A stretch of 64,000 nucleotides of DNA. Origin: Candidatus Binatia bacterium. Lineage in GTDB: Bacteria; Desulfobacterota; Binatia; HRBIN30. The notes beneath the pieces were generated by a model. That model was not told where the DNA came from and ran no database searches. It saw only the letters and a program-made list of their open reading frames with translations. A program made the translations under genes and the position numbers. Shown piece after piece: positions 36,101 to 44,002 of this stretch (its first letter is position 1; every line of letters begins with the position of its first letter). The stretch lies in the NCBI GenBank assembly GCA_026004215.1, contig BPIR01000003.1:376879-440878 (forward strand). The letters run 5' to 3'.

Positions 36101-38408
36101 CGGCGAGGAGCGAGCCCGGCGGGAGACGGACTTCAAAGAGGGCCGGCTCGATGCCCTTGTTTGCACGCCTACCCTGGAGCTAGGTGTGGACATCGGCCCG
36201 TTGCTCACGGTGGTGCTACGCAACGCACCCCCGACGCCGGCGAACTACGCGCAGCGGGTAGGCCGCGCCGGTCGAAGGTTGCGCATCGGATTCGTCTCCA
36301 CCTTCTGCGCCGGCGGAGCCCATGATCGCTTCGCTTTTGAACGCCCCGATTGGTTTGTATCGGGCCGTTTCGATCCGCCCCGCCTTCGACTGGATAACCC
36401 CAAGATCGTGTCCCGGCATCTTCGGGCGTATTTGCTGTCGTGCCTCGAGGCTCGACTGCCTTTCCTTTTGGGGGAGCTTCTCGACGATATTCAGCGGCCC
36501 ACTGCCTGGCGGCGAACGCTACTGGACGAACTCTTCGCCGAAATACGGACCCGGCGTGACGAATTGGCCAGCGAACTCCTCAAGGTCATGGAGCGCGACC
36601 GGGAGGAGGGCCGCGTAAACCGCTATGGTGTGGAGGACGTCACCGTCTTGGTGGATGGCTTCGAGCAGGAGCTGCTGGGCGTATTAGAGCGCTGGTGGCA
36701 ACGGGTGGCGCAACTCGATCGGGAGTTCCGGGAATTTTCGACCATAGGTTCGCCACGCCAAGATGAAAAGAAGGCAGCGGCACGAAAGCGTGCCTACTTT
36801 GAGATCACCCAAGACCGTGAACGAGCGTACACCTTGAACTATCTCTCCACGCAGCAGCTTCTGCCCGCGTACCAGTTCCCTGTCGAAACCTTTAGCCTCG
36901 ACCCCGGGGTGCCGGATACACCAACGATCTACCGAGCCGCCGCGGTGGCGATCGAGGAGTTCGCTCCCGGCAACTTCGTTTACGCCAACGGCCATAAGCT
37001 GCGTTCGATCCGCGTACTTTACCCAGGTGGTCCCGGAAGGCTCGCCGCCGGGGCGGCTCGGAGTGACGCGGAAGCCACAGGCCGTCTCCAGGCCTTTCAC
37101 TTCTGCAGAGCGTGTGACGAGGCCGTGGAAAGCGGGCGAAACTCCTGCCCTCGGTGTGGCGAAGCCCTTGAGGGCGCGTTCGACGTGGTGTTCGTCGATG
37201 CTTTTGAAGCAGAAGAAAATCTCCGAATTACATCGGAAGAAGAATCGAGGCAGCGTCAAATCTACGACCGCCGGGAATCCCTGCTTGCGGAGACGGCTGT
37301 AGCCTGCCGCCTGTACCCGTATCCGCTACATCCGGTAGAACTACTGTCCCTAGCGGAGATCCTCGTGACCAACTGGGGACCGATGCAAAGCAAGGTCGGG
37401 GAGGGACGGCGCTTCTGGCTTTGCCCCGATTGTGGACGCCACTTGCCCTACGACCCGTTCGACGAAAACCACAAAAGACAGATAACGAGTTGGAATGAAT
37501 ACCACAAGCGTTTTTGCAGGGGTGCCCCCGTGCCACTGATCCTCGCCCATCGCTTTCAGACCGATTGCCTGATTCTCAACATCCCGAGCAGGGAGGATGC
37601 GCGTTCCGTGGGACGTAGAACCCTCTCGCCTACGGTTGCAACTTTGGCGGAGGCGCTGCGGGCAGGAGCGGGAAGGCTTCTTGAGCTCGAGGCAGACGAG
37701 CTTGGGGTTTTTGTCCGTAGGCCCCCTTCAGGATCCGGAGCGGAGCAAGTCGTCTTTTACGAAACGGTCCCGGGCGGAGCGGGTTACTTGGAAGAAATGG
37801 CCGAGCGCCTGCCGGAGGTGGCCAGGGAGGCACAAGAAGGACTTTACGGTCACGAGTGTGCCAAGGCCTGCTACCGCTGTCTCAAGCATTATCGAAACCA
37901 GAGTTGGCACCCGGTTTTCGATAAGAATCTTGTTCGGGACATCCTGTTGGCCATGGCTGGGATGGATCGCGTCGCCCCGGAACCGGCAAGGTATGGTGTC
38001 GGGTCAGCACGCCTCCGGCAGATGATGGAGAGCCGTTCCGAGGGGTATGATGAAGCCCTAAGACGATATCCACAAGGCGAGATCGAGGAGCCGCTGCGCG
38101 CCGCTCTCGAGCGGCTCGGCATTGGGGATGGACTCCGTGACTTTCAAGTGAAGGACGAAAAAGGTCGAATCGTGACCGTTCCCGACTTTGCTTGGCCGCG
38201 CGAGAAACTTGCTGTCTACTGCGACGGATATGCCTATCACGGCAACCCGGAAAGCCTGGAACTTGACGCGAAAAAACGTAACTTCCTGCAAGCAAAAGGT
38301 TGGGTGGTACTTACGTTTTGGGGCCGGACGATTCTGAGAGAACCCGAAGCATGTGCGCGCCAGGTGCGTGACGTCCTTTTGGCGCGCCGCGCCGCCCAAT
38401 TCCGCTGA
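33132..38408 (+). CDS. Giant DUF1998-type DEAD/DEAH helicase with Zn clusters and C-terminal Vsr/DUF559-like nuclease
   Basis: A 1758-residue protein, coupled to the upstream gene by ATGA. Helicase lobe 1 has TTGTGSGKTEAFLLP (about 107-121) and DEIH (about 236). Zinc-type Cys clusters follow: CPRCGSVARPAALCRTCG (about 455-475), CPGCG with CPSC (about 561-583), CPACGD (about 597), CRACDEAVESGRNSCPRCG (about 1324) and CPDCG (about 1427). Lobe 2 has CTPTLELGVDIGPL (about 1010) and QRVGRAGRR (about 1040). The DUF1998/MZB region shows FYETVPGGAGYLEEM (about 1541) and HECAKACYRCLKHYRNQ (about 1573). The C-terminus (about 1680-1755) has VPDFAWPREKLAVYCDGYAY and GWVVLTFWGRTI, like Vsr/DUF559 nucleases, but with Y-C-D where E-x-D is usual. 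It combines parts that class 1 DISARM puts in DrmA/DrmB, plus a nuclease. Confidence 0.88.
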   Translation: MTPNIPRAVRDLIAEYRSFLRTSFRFLDPKLREQFERHLEQTDVVVKGPYVTLARDFALGPTLGELVKESVAHPELLKARWPFGKERLFAHQERAFRIARAGRSFVVTTGTGSGKTEAFLLPILDGIFRRKAEGVQGLQAVLVYPMNALANDQLERLRRLLRGTGLDISFGLYTGDSDTAAQSLREQPAETERLTRAAIRANPPDILLTNYKQLDFLLVRHDDRHLFTPALRYLVLDEIHSYRGALATEIACLIRRLKTQARLRAGDLVAIGTSATVASKEGGVEALARFASHLFGETLFAGDVVGETYTRRVEAGEEYIPPLPEIDDTTLATLDPTDDRQVVTLAETLSGRMCPTDGPIAERVSAVLQGNRIVRELEAFFAEPHTVDDAVEHLRRTFPDRMDANPGRVRLEVEGYLLAGSVGDEEHPPRLRPKLHTFFHGIYDVALCLDPDCRTLVPHGGSECPRCGSVARPAALCRTCGQDFVKVRFEPEDDDLPVGTGDFFSDERTGFLTHEIRELPEAPGTTDEEDTEEGPDRVEAETEWRARRREAAEARLRRVGVCPGCGRLVSDPGSLCPSCNRTTVHMLLHRGKLSTCPACGDTYPRGDIVTPLRTGTASTVSVLATHHLDHLWGEDRKLLVFTDNRQDAAHQAGYTADKHRAFALRHVIAHELREAAENGLYLTELPHRVFDRFQKMGLIPSRPSRPERERWLDALTYQLANEFTRYSRQRASLENLGLVAVEYEGLEELAKAERFLTTANRVGLQPDTALDLVRAVLDVMRKNRAVAYDGRPETGTKMPFFTEYIDPKRQRRYRELESEPYSVRFPDRDRAPRAFALDRPDHIRKSGRLFGFVQENPRATQLTAPHKLAARLTGNRELAEAFLRGVVPLLKEYELLVPVRFPIPRGEQVPRLEALQVDPRRIWLRFADEGYRCNACQAWRAYSLPICPTPKCQSGRLVPAQLDWENYYVRLYLERPPGRLAIAEHSAQIGGEERARRETDFKEGRLDALVCTPTLELGVDIGPLLTVVLRNAPPTPANYAQRVGRAGRRLRIGFVSTFCAGGAHDRFAFERPDWFVSGRFDPPRLRLDNPKIVSRHLRAYLLSCLEARLPFLLGELLDDIQRPTAWRRTLLDELFAEIRTRRDELASELLKVMERDREEGRVNRYGVEDVTVLVDGFEQELLGVLERWWQRVAQLDREFREFSTIGSPRQDEKKAAARKRAYFEITQDRERAYTLNYLSTQQLLPAYQFPVETFSLDPGVPDTPTIYRAAAVAIEEFAPGNFVYANGHKLRSIRVLYPGGPGRLAAGAARSDAEATGRLQAFHFCRACDEAVESGRNSCPRCGEALEGAFDVVFVDAFEAEENLRITSEEESRQRQIYDRRESLLAETAVACRLYPYPLHPVELLSLAEILVTNWGPMQSKVGEGRRFWLCPDCGRHLPYDPFDENHKRQITSWNEYHKRFCRGAPVPLILAHRFQTDCLILNIPSREDARSVGRRTLSPTVATLAEALRAGAGRLLELEADELGVFVRRPPSGSGAEQVVFYETVPGGAGYLEEMAERLPEVAREAQEGLYGHECAKACYRCLKHYRNQSWHPVFDKNLVRDILLAMAGMDRVAPEPARYGVGSARLRQMMESRSEGYDEALRRYPQGEIEEPLRAALERLGIGDGLRDFQVKDEKGRIVTVPDFAWPREKLAVYCDGYAYHGNPESLELDAKKRNFLQAKGWVVLTFWGRTILREPEACARQVRDVLLARRAAQFR

Positions 38409-38754
38409 CGCATTGTGCCAACACCCAAGTTCATGGCCGCGTGGCAGGCCGAACCGGCTTTGTGAGGCTCGATGGTTTCCGGCGGAGTTGACTCCAGGCC
38501 GTCCCTCACGAGCAAATCCCGGGCTCCTCGGGCCCTGGGTTGGCTATGGGCGCAAAGTCTCCTCCCCAGCGGAACCGTCGCCGCCGGTTGAACGGGCTCT
38601 GGGATGCTCCCGATGTGCGAATCTCTCTCGGGGGCACGTCGTGGGGATGCGCTTCATTTCGCCCAGGGTTAGGTAGATCTCGTTGTGTTGGGTCTGGGGC
38701 GGGGTAGAAAACCCGAACCTTGGGCAATAGGGGGAGCGGACTCCAACCCTCCCA
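38409..38754. other. Non-coding right end of island
   Basis: 346 bases between the helicase/nuclease stop and the right direct repeat. No open frame with a ribosome site or recognisable motif. The last 70 bases are G-rich with runs (GGGTCTGGGGCGGGG, AATAGGGGGAG) and end in CTCCAACCCTCCCAG directly before the repeat. No T-tract terminator seen. Confidence 0.5.
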
Positions 38755-38984
38755 GGATTGGCGCGCGCGTGCGGGTGTGGCGGTCGCCCGCCGCGGCGCT
38801 GCAGGTGCGGGAGATCGACGGCGGAAGCAACTACCTCGGCCACAACGAGCGAGTGGCTCACTTCGGCCTCGGCGACAGCCGTGAGCCGGTTGCTCGTGTC
38901 GAGGTCGCTTGGCCCGGCAGCCCGGCAAAGCTCGTGTGGACACAGGTGCCCGCGAACAGCGTTCTTTACGCGCTGGAGCCCTGA
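38755..38984 (+). pseudogene. Displaced 3' fragment of the FG-GAP/ASPIC-UnbV gene
   Basis: The 230 bases up to the TGA at 38982-38984 encode the ASPIC/UnbV C-terminal 76 residues (IGARVRVW onward), identical to the end of the protein at 20892-22949. The fragment lacks the FG-GAP part, signal peptide and promoter. The open frame extends upstream to 38685 only by chance through island sequence. It is a remnant of the duplication, not a gene. Confidence 0.9.
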
Positions 38985-39040
38985 TTCCCTCGCGAGGCCG
39001 ATTTCGCTGAAAGCCTGTCGCGTTGCTGGTGTCGCGCCGC
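38755..39040. repeat. 286-bp direct repeat, right copy
   Basis: Identical to 22720-23005. It carries the last 230 bases of the FG-GAP/ASPIC gene without the rest of that gene, and its last bases run without a break into the enoyl-CoA hydratase gene (minus strand), whose stop codon and last 24 codons lie inside the repeat. This continuity makes the right copy the likely ancestral junction with the downstream chromosome. Confidence 0.97.
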
Positions 39041-39757
39041 ACGCCCTTCTGGAGACTGCCACACGGCTCGGGTCGCCCGGGCTTCTTCGGCGCTTTCCGC
39101 TGAGATCGCTTCGAGTGCAGGAGCGACCAGCGCTCGTTTCGTATGCGCGTACGCTTCGGCCGGGTAGGCGGCGAGTCGCGCAGCACGGCGCAATACGATG
39201 TCGCGGGCCTGCTCTTGGGGAAGAAGCTCGTCCACCAACCCCAAGCGGACCGACTCTCGAGCAGGATAGAGCACGGCGCCGAGCGTCAGCTCGGCGGCGC
39301 GAGCATGAGGCAGGCGTAGCCGAACGATCTCCATGGCCGCCCGCGGGTATGCCGCCCCGACGGCGACCTCGTTCAACCCGACTTTGTAGTCACCCTCCGA
39401 GCCGAGGCGATAATCGCAAGCCAAGGCGAAGATCAGTCCACCGGCAATGGCGTGTCCTTGGACCCAGGCCACCGTGGGTTTCGGGAACGAGAGCAGCCCC
39501 ACCAGTGTGTCGCGGTAAAGTTCGTAAAACGCCGCTGCCTGGTCCTCGTCGCGGCGGGGAACATGGAAGTCGAACCCGGCGCTGAAAAAACGCCCGCTCC
39601 CCGTGAGCACCACTGCCCGGACCTCAGGGTCCGCTGCCGCCTCGGTCAAAGCCGCTTTGAGGTCCGTGAGGAGAGTTTCTTCAATGGCGTTTGCCGGAGG
39701 ACGCGCCAAAGCGAGCACGCGCACGGTGCCAATGTTTTCGCGGTGAACCGTGGTCAT
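38966..39757 (-). CDS. Enoyl-CoA hydratase/isomerase family protein
   Basis: A 263-residue crotonase-fold protein starting at ATG 39757. The fold elements are [39 protein letters not shown] (first oxyanion loop), [20 protein letters not shown] (second oxyanion loop), and the region [20 protein letters not shown]. Its F-D-F-H variant in place of the usual G-A-D-L marks it as a divergent member, distinct from the protein at 12774. The last 24 residues (from about R240; [20 protein letters not shown] at the end) are encoded inside the 286-bp repeat and are low in conserved residues. The crotonase core ends before this tail, so the enzyme is probably complete. Divergent from glnS. Confidence 0.87.
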   Translation of the reverse strand: MTTVHRENIGTVRVLALARPPANAIEETLLTDLKAALTEAAADPEVRAVVLTGSGRFFSAGFDFHVPRRDEDQAAAFYELYRDTLVGLLSFPKPTVAWVQGHAIAGGLIFALACDYRLGSEGDYKVGLNEVAVGAAYPRAAMEIVRLRLPHARAAELTLGAVLYPARESVRLGLVDELLPQEQARDIVLRRAARLAAYPAEAYAHTKRALVAPALEAISAESAEEARATRAVWQSPEGRAARHQQRDRLSAKSASRGNQGSSA

Positions 39758-39847
39758 GGCCTGTTTACTCCCGAGTTTCCACTTCAATGCAATAGAGGTA
39801 GCGTTGACCCGAATAGGCTGGCTCCCTATGACCAATGCACTGGCATT

Positions 39848-41569
39848 ATGGAGCACGAGCGCCTTGCAACGGAAACCGAGGACAGAGAAGCCCCGCGCGA
39901 CTTCATTCGCGAGATCATTGCGGCGGATGTCCGCGCGGGAAAAAACGGCGGCCGCGTTGTGACGCGCTTTCCCCCCGAGCCGAATGGTTACCTGCACATC
40001 GGGCACGCCAAATCCATTTGCCTGAACTTTGGTGTGGCCCAAGAGTTTGGCGGCGTCTGCCACATGCGGTTCGACGACACCAATCCCGAAAAGGAAGACA
40101 AAGAGTACGTGGACGCCATTTTGGAGGACGTTCGCTGGCTCGGGTACGATTGGGGAGACAAGCTGTTTTTCGCCTCGGACTACTTCGAGCAACTTTACGG
40201 CTACGCGGTGGAACTCATTCGTCGCGGCAAAGCCTACGTGTGCCACCTCAGTACCGAGGAAATTCGGCAGTACCGCGGGACGCTGACGGAGCCCGGCCGG
40301 GAAAGCCCGTACCGCAACCGGACCGTGGAGGAAAATCTCCGCCTCTTCGAAGCCATGCGCGCGGGCAAGTTTCGCGAGGGCGAGTGCGTGCTGCGGGCGA
40401 AAATCGATATGGCTTCGCCGAATCTGAATCTTCGCGACCCGGTCTTGTATCGGATCAAGTACGTGCCGCATCACCGAACCGGGACGAAGTGGTGCATCTA
40501 CCCCATGTACGACTTCGCGCACGCGCTTTCGGATATGATCGAAGGCATCACCCACTCGCTATGCACCCTCGAGTTCGAGGATCACCGCCCGCTGTACGAC
40601 TGGATCCTGGACACGTTGGAGACCCCCTGTCATCCGCAGCAGATCGAGTTCGCTCGCTTGAACTTGAGCTACACAGTGTTGAGCAAACGCAAGCTCATCG
40701 AGCTTGTCGAAGGTGGGTACGTGAACGGCTGGGACGACCCTCGGCTGCCGACACTGGCCGGCTTGCGCCGGCGCGGTGTTCCGCCCGAGGCGATTCGCGA
40801 TTTTTGCAAGCGGATCGGGGTCGCCAAGCGCGATTCGCTGGTGGACATCGCCTTGTTGGAGCATTGCATCCGCGAGGATCTCAACCGCCGCGCCCTGCGG
40901 TTTATGGGCGTTCTCAAGCCGCTCAAGGTCGTCATTGAGAACTACCCAGCCGACTTGGTGGAAGAATTGGACGCCATCAATAATCCGGAAGACCCAGGGG
41001 CGGGAACACGCAAGATTCCCTTTTCTCGCGAGCTGTGGATCGAAGCCGACGATTTTCGGGAGCACCCTCCCAAAAAGTTTTTTCGTTTGGCTCCCGGACG
41101 CGAAGTGCGGCTGCGCTACGGATACCTGATTACTTGCCGCGACGTCGTGAAAAATGCGGAGGGCGAAGTCGTGGAACTTCGCTGCACCTACGACCCGGCC
41201 ACTCGTGGAGGGGATACGCCGGACGGTCGCAAGGTCAAAGCGACGCTGCACTGGGTGTCGGCCGCCCATGCGATTCCAGCGGAGGTGCGATTGTACGACC
41301 GGCTCTTCACCGTGGAAAACCCTGGGGCGGAGCGCGAGGGACTGGATTACAAGAATTTTCTCAATCCGCATTCTCTTGAAGTCGTTGCTCAGGCTTGGGT
41401 CGAGCCCAACTTGGCACAGGCGAGACCTGGGGAACGCTTCCAACTCGAGCGGCTCGGATACTTTTGTGTCGACCCGGACACGGAGCGCCTGGGCCGCTTG
41501 GTGTTGAATCGAACGGTAACGTTGAAAGACACCTGGGCGCGACTCGAGCAGCGCGGTGCGGTGGATTAG
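39848..41569 (+). CDS. glnS: Glutaminyl-tRNA synthetase
   Basis: A 573-residue class I synthetase charging tRNA-Gln directly with glutamine. The HIGH motif is in [15 protein letters not shown] (about 44-58). [16 protein letters not shown] is the GlnRS/GluRS glutamyl-side block and is GlnRS-type. The KMSKS-like motif is TVLSKRKL (VLSKR in GlnRS). The C-terminal two-barrel anticodon domain runs from about 335 ([44 protein letters not shown]) to [11 protein letters not shown]. The ATG at 39848 gives the normal GlnRS N-terminus. The frame is open upstream to 39452, overlapping the divergent hydratase gene; that part is rejected. Confidence 0.97.
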   Translation: MEHERLATETEDREAPRDFIREIIAADVRAGKNGGRVVTRFPPEPNGYLHIGHAKSICLNFGVAQEFGGVCHMRFDDTNPEKEDKEYVDAILEDVRWLGYDWGDKLFFASDYFEQLYGYAVELIRRGKAYVCHLSTEEIRQYRGTLTEPGRESPYRNRTVEENLRLFEAMRAGKFREGECVLRAKIDMASPNLNLRDPVLYRIKYVPHHRTGTKWCIYPMYDFAHALSDMIEGITHSLCTLEFEDHRPLYDWILDTLETPCHPQQIEFARLNLSYTVLSKRKLIELVEGGYVNGWDDPRLPTLAGLRRRGVPPEAIRDFCKRIGVAKRDSLVDIALLEHCIREDLNRRALRFMGVLKPLKVVIENYPADLVEELDAINNPEDPGAGTRKIPFSRELWIEADDFREHPPKKFFRLAPGREVRLRYGYLITCRDVVKNAEGEVVELRCTYDPATRGGDTPDGRKVKATLHWVSAAHAIPAEVRLYDRLFTVENPGAEREGLDYKNFLNPHSLEVVAQAWVEPNLAQARPGERFQLERLGYFCVDPDTERLGRLVLNRTVTLKDTWARLEQRGAVD

Positions 41570-41577
41570 GGGGAACT

Positions 41578-42330
41578 ATGGAACTTCGGTTGGACGGCAA
41601 GGTGGCGCTCATTACCGGTGGCTCGCGCGGTATCGGCAAGGCGATTGCCAAGGCCTTTCACGATGCCGGCGCCAAGGTCGTGATTTCGGCACGTAAGGCA
41701 GACGAGCTCGTTCACGCGGCCCGCGACATTGGTGCCGGCGTGGCCTACTGTGCTGCCAATGCGGGCGATTTCGATCAGGCACGTGCGTGCGTGGAATTCA
41801 CCATGGAGCGCTTCGGCGCACTCGACATCCTGGTGAACAATGCGGCGACCAACCCGTATGCCGGTGCGTTGATCGATGCAGACCTGCCTCGCTTCGACAA
41901 AACGGTGCAGGTGAACCTGCGCGGTCCGTTGATCTGGACGCAATTGGCGTGGCGGTCCTGGATGCAGGCGCACGGTGGCGTGGTCTTGAACATCTCGTCG
42001 GTCGGGGGCATCCAGACAAGCCCTTTGCTGGGCGTGTACAACGTGACCAAGGCGGCGTTGATTCACATGACACGCCAGCTTGCGGCGGAGCTCGGCCCGC
42101 GTGTTCGGGTGAATGCCATTGCACCGGGTCTCGTACAAACCGATTTTGCGCGCTTGCTGTGGGAGGAAGGCAGAGGAGAAATCGTTGCCGAGCGCTACCC
42201 ACTGAAGCGACTGGGGCGGCCGGAGGATGTAGCGTATGCCGCGGTCTATTTGGCATCGGAGGCCGCCAGTTGGGTGACCGGCCACACGCTGGTTGTGGAC
42301 GGTGGCGGGCTGGTGGCGTTACCGATTTGA
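41578..42330 (+). CDS. Short-chain dehydrogenase/reductase
   Basis: A 250-residue SDR. The NAD(P)-binding motif TGGSRGIG is at residues about 15-22, NNAAT follows in DILVNNAATNP, and the catalytic block is LNISSVGGIQ plus the tyrosine-lysine pair in GVYNVTKAAL. The C-terminal APGLVQTDFARLL and VDGGGL are standard for classical SDRs. The ATG at 41578 follows a GGGG tract about 7 bases upstream. It lies 8 bases after glnS and may be co-transcribed. Acts on an alcohol or ketone of unknown nature. Confidence 0.92.
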   Translation: MELRLDGKVALITGGSRGIGKAIAKAFHDAGAKVVISARKADELVHAARDIGAGVAYCAANAGDFDQARACVEFTMERFGALDILVNNAATNPYAGALIDADLPRFDKTVQVNLRGPLIWTQLAWRSWMQAHGGVVLNISSVGGIQTSPLLGVYNVTKAALIHMTRQLAAELGPRVRVNAIAPGLVQTDFARLLWEEGRGEIVAERYPLKRLGRPEDVAYAAVYLASEAASWVTGHTLVVDGGGLVALPI

Positions 42331-42412
42331 TGGTGTCCGTGCGGATGGACCCGGGTGTGGCGATGGGCGGTTGGCGCGCCGAGCTACCTTGGCGAGCGGC
42401 ACGAAAACCCCG

Positions 42413-43579
42413 GTGAGCGCCAAGCCGTTCGATCGCCAAGAACTCGCTGAAATTCGGGCAGAGTTTCCAGCGCTGCAACGCTACGTGTATTTCGCCTCCA
42501 ACGGTCTCGGCGTGATGCCCCGCCGCGCCGTCGCCGCCGCGACCGGCGTGCTGCGAAAGCTCGCGCGCGACGGCATCGTGTTCGAGATTTTTCAGGCGCG
42601 GCACTTGGTGGAACAGGCTCGCTCGACCGTCGCACGGTTTCTCGGTGTGGGTCCCGAGGAAATTGCATTTTGTCGCAATACGACCGAGGGGCTGTTGTGG
42701 GCGGCGGAAAGCTTACCGTGGGAGCCCGGGGATGAGGTGCTCATACCTTGGGGCAGCCATCCTGCAACGGTGCTTCCTTTTTTGGCCCGGCAGCCGACTG
42801 GCCTGAGGGTGCGGTGGGTGCGTCCGCGCGCTGAGTGGGTGACGCTGGACGACTTCCAGGCCGCGTGGAGCCCGCGCACGCGCGCGGTCGTGCTGAGTTG
42901 GGTAGAGTTTCACAACGGCTTCCGCCATGACCTTGCCGGTGTAGGTTGCTTGGCGCATCGCCAAAATGCCTGGCTCGTTTGCGACGCAGTGCAAGGTTGG
43001 GGTGCATTGCCCTTCGACGCAGGCGGCTTGCCGGTGGACGTGGCCTCTGCAGGTGCGCAAAAGTGGCTTTTGGGCCCACCAGGGGTGGGTGTATTTTACG
43101 TGGCTCGGGCAGCGCGGGCGCGAATGAGGATTTTGCATATCGGCGCGGAGAGCCTCGAAGTTCCGGATGAACCCAGCGGCCCGATCGAGGGTTACACGAC
43201 CGCTGTAAGCGAACATGCGCGTTGTTTCGAAGAAGGAATGCGCAACCTGCCGGGGGTGGCAGCCCTAGCCGCTTCGGTACAGTGGCTCGGCGATCTCGGT
43301 ACCGAACGCATCGCCGCGCAGATCCGCGCACTATCCGATTACCTTGCTTCGAGCGTAGAGCCGTACGGTTGGAGAGTGGCAAGCCCTCGCGGGGGAGAAC
43401 GGTGGTCGGGCATTATCTTACTCGAGCCGCCGGCAGGGCAGGACGCGGAGGCGTGGATGCACCGCCTCCATCGCGAACACATCGCAATCAACCATCGCCA
43501 GGGTTGCTTGCACCTGGGCATCCACTTTTACAACTCGCCGGATGACGTGGATGCACTCGTGAGAGTGCTCGCGCGGTAG
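42413..43579 (+). CDS. Class V aminotransferase (cysteine desulfurase-like)
   Basis: A protein of about 388 residues with the class V PLP fold: FPALQRYVYFASNGLGVMPR, EIAFCRNTTEGLLWAAESL (phosphate-contact region), LSWVEFHNGFRHDL, the Asp of VCDAVQGWGALPFDA, and the Schiff-base Lys in SAGAQKWLLGPPGVGVFYV. The C-terminal domain ends NHRQGCLHLGIHFYNSPDDVD. This branch includes cysteine desulfurases and isopenicillin-N-epimerase-like enzymes; there is no clear active-site Cys loop, so a desulfurase role is not assured. The GTG start at 42413 is chosen because it precedes the fold; the open frame to 42293 overlaps the SDR. The start is uncertain. Confidence 0.85.
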   Translation: MSAKPFDRQELAEIRAEFPALQRYVYFASNGLGVMPRRAVAAATGVLRKLARDGIVFEIFQARHLVEQARSTVARFLGVGPEEIAFCRNTTEGLLWAAESLPWEPGDEVLIPWGSHPATVLPFLARQPTGLRVRWVRPRAEWVTLDDFQAAWSPRTRAVVLSWVEFHNGFRHDLAGVGCLAHRQNAWLVCDAVQGWGALPFDAGGLPVDVASAGAQKWLLGPPGVGVFYVARAARARMRILHIGAESLEVPDEPSGPIEGYTTAVSEHARCFEEGMRNLPGVAALAASVQWLGDLGTERIAAQIRALSDYLASSVEPYGWRVASPRGGERWSGIILLEPPAGQDAEAWMHRLHREHIAINHRQGCLHLGIHFYNSPDDVDALVRVLAR

Positions 43580-43672
43580 GGTGCCTGGCGCCGCCTTCGT
43601 GGCGGGCAGTGGCGTGCGGTGTGCGCGGCAACTTGGTTGTCCGTGCTCGGCTTCGTGCTAACCTGACACAGC

Positions 43673-43999
43673 ATGGGTGAACGGCGACCTGAATGGGAAG
43701 ACGAGGTCTCCACGGTCCCGAAGACAAGAACCCGGCGTAAGCTGGAGCAGCCCAAGCTCTACAAGGTTCTACTGCATAACGACGACTACACGACCATGGA
43801 GTTCGTCGTGTACGTGTTGATGACGATCTTTCACCGGTCGGAAACCGAAGCCGTGCGCATCATGCTCCACGTGCACCACAATGGCATCGGTGTAGCCGGA
43901 GTGTATCCGCGCGAGGTGGCGGAAACCCGGGTGGCGCAAGTGGAGGCACTGGCGCGCCAGCACGAGTACCCGCTACGTTGCAGCATCGAGGAGGCGTGA
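43673..43999 (+). CDS. clpS: ClpS adaptor protein
   Basis: A 108-residue ClpS. The core NDDYTTMEFVVYVLMTIFHR is the substrate-binding region, where the D-D-Y-T sequence and the following hydrophobic pocket bind N-degron residues. EAVRIMLHVHHNGIGVAGVY and EVAETRVAQVEALARQHEYPL are standard. ClpS brings proteins with destabilising N-termini to ClpA. It is followed after 3 bases by clpA, a classic pair. Confidence 0.96.
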   Translation: MGERRPEWEDEVSTVPKTRTRRKLEQPKLYKVLLHNDDYTTMEFVVYVLMTIFHRSETEAVRIMLHVHHNGIGVAGVYPREVAETRVAQVEALARQHEYPLRCSIEEA

Positions 44000-44002
44000 G
44001 CG

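Larger units (their letters stand above)
23006..38754. mobile_element. Defence-type genomic island bounded by 286-bp direct repeats
   Basis: About 15.7 kb between two perfect 286-bp direct repeats. It holds some 1.9 kb without a convincing gene, then a helicase-methyltransferase-helicase/nuclease operon, then 346 bases without a gene. No integrase, transposase or tRNA is visible, so it is not a self-moving element by its own genes. The ancestral chromosome probably had the FG-GAP gene directly convergent with the enoyl-CoA hydratase, because the right copy runs straight into that gene. Entry by homologous recombination of a circular DNA carrying the 286-bp homology, or a partial segment duplication, are both possible. 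Codon choice in the operon is more C-ending than in the neighbours by eye; this was not computed. Confidence 0.7.

Noticed and set aside
38685..38984. Apparent 99-residue gene with an ASPIC/UnbV domain
   Set aside because: It is the duplicated tail of the FG-GAP gene joined by chance to island sequence; treated as a pseudogene fragment.
39452..39847. N-terminal extension of glnS
   Set aside because: It overlaps the divergent hydratase gene and adds residues not found in GlnRS; ATG 39848 gives the normal start.
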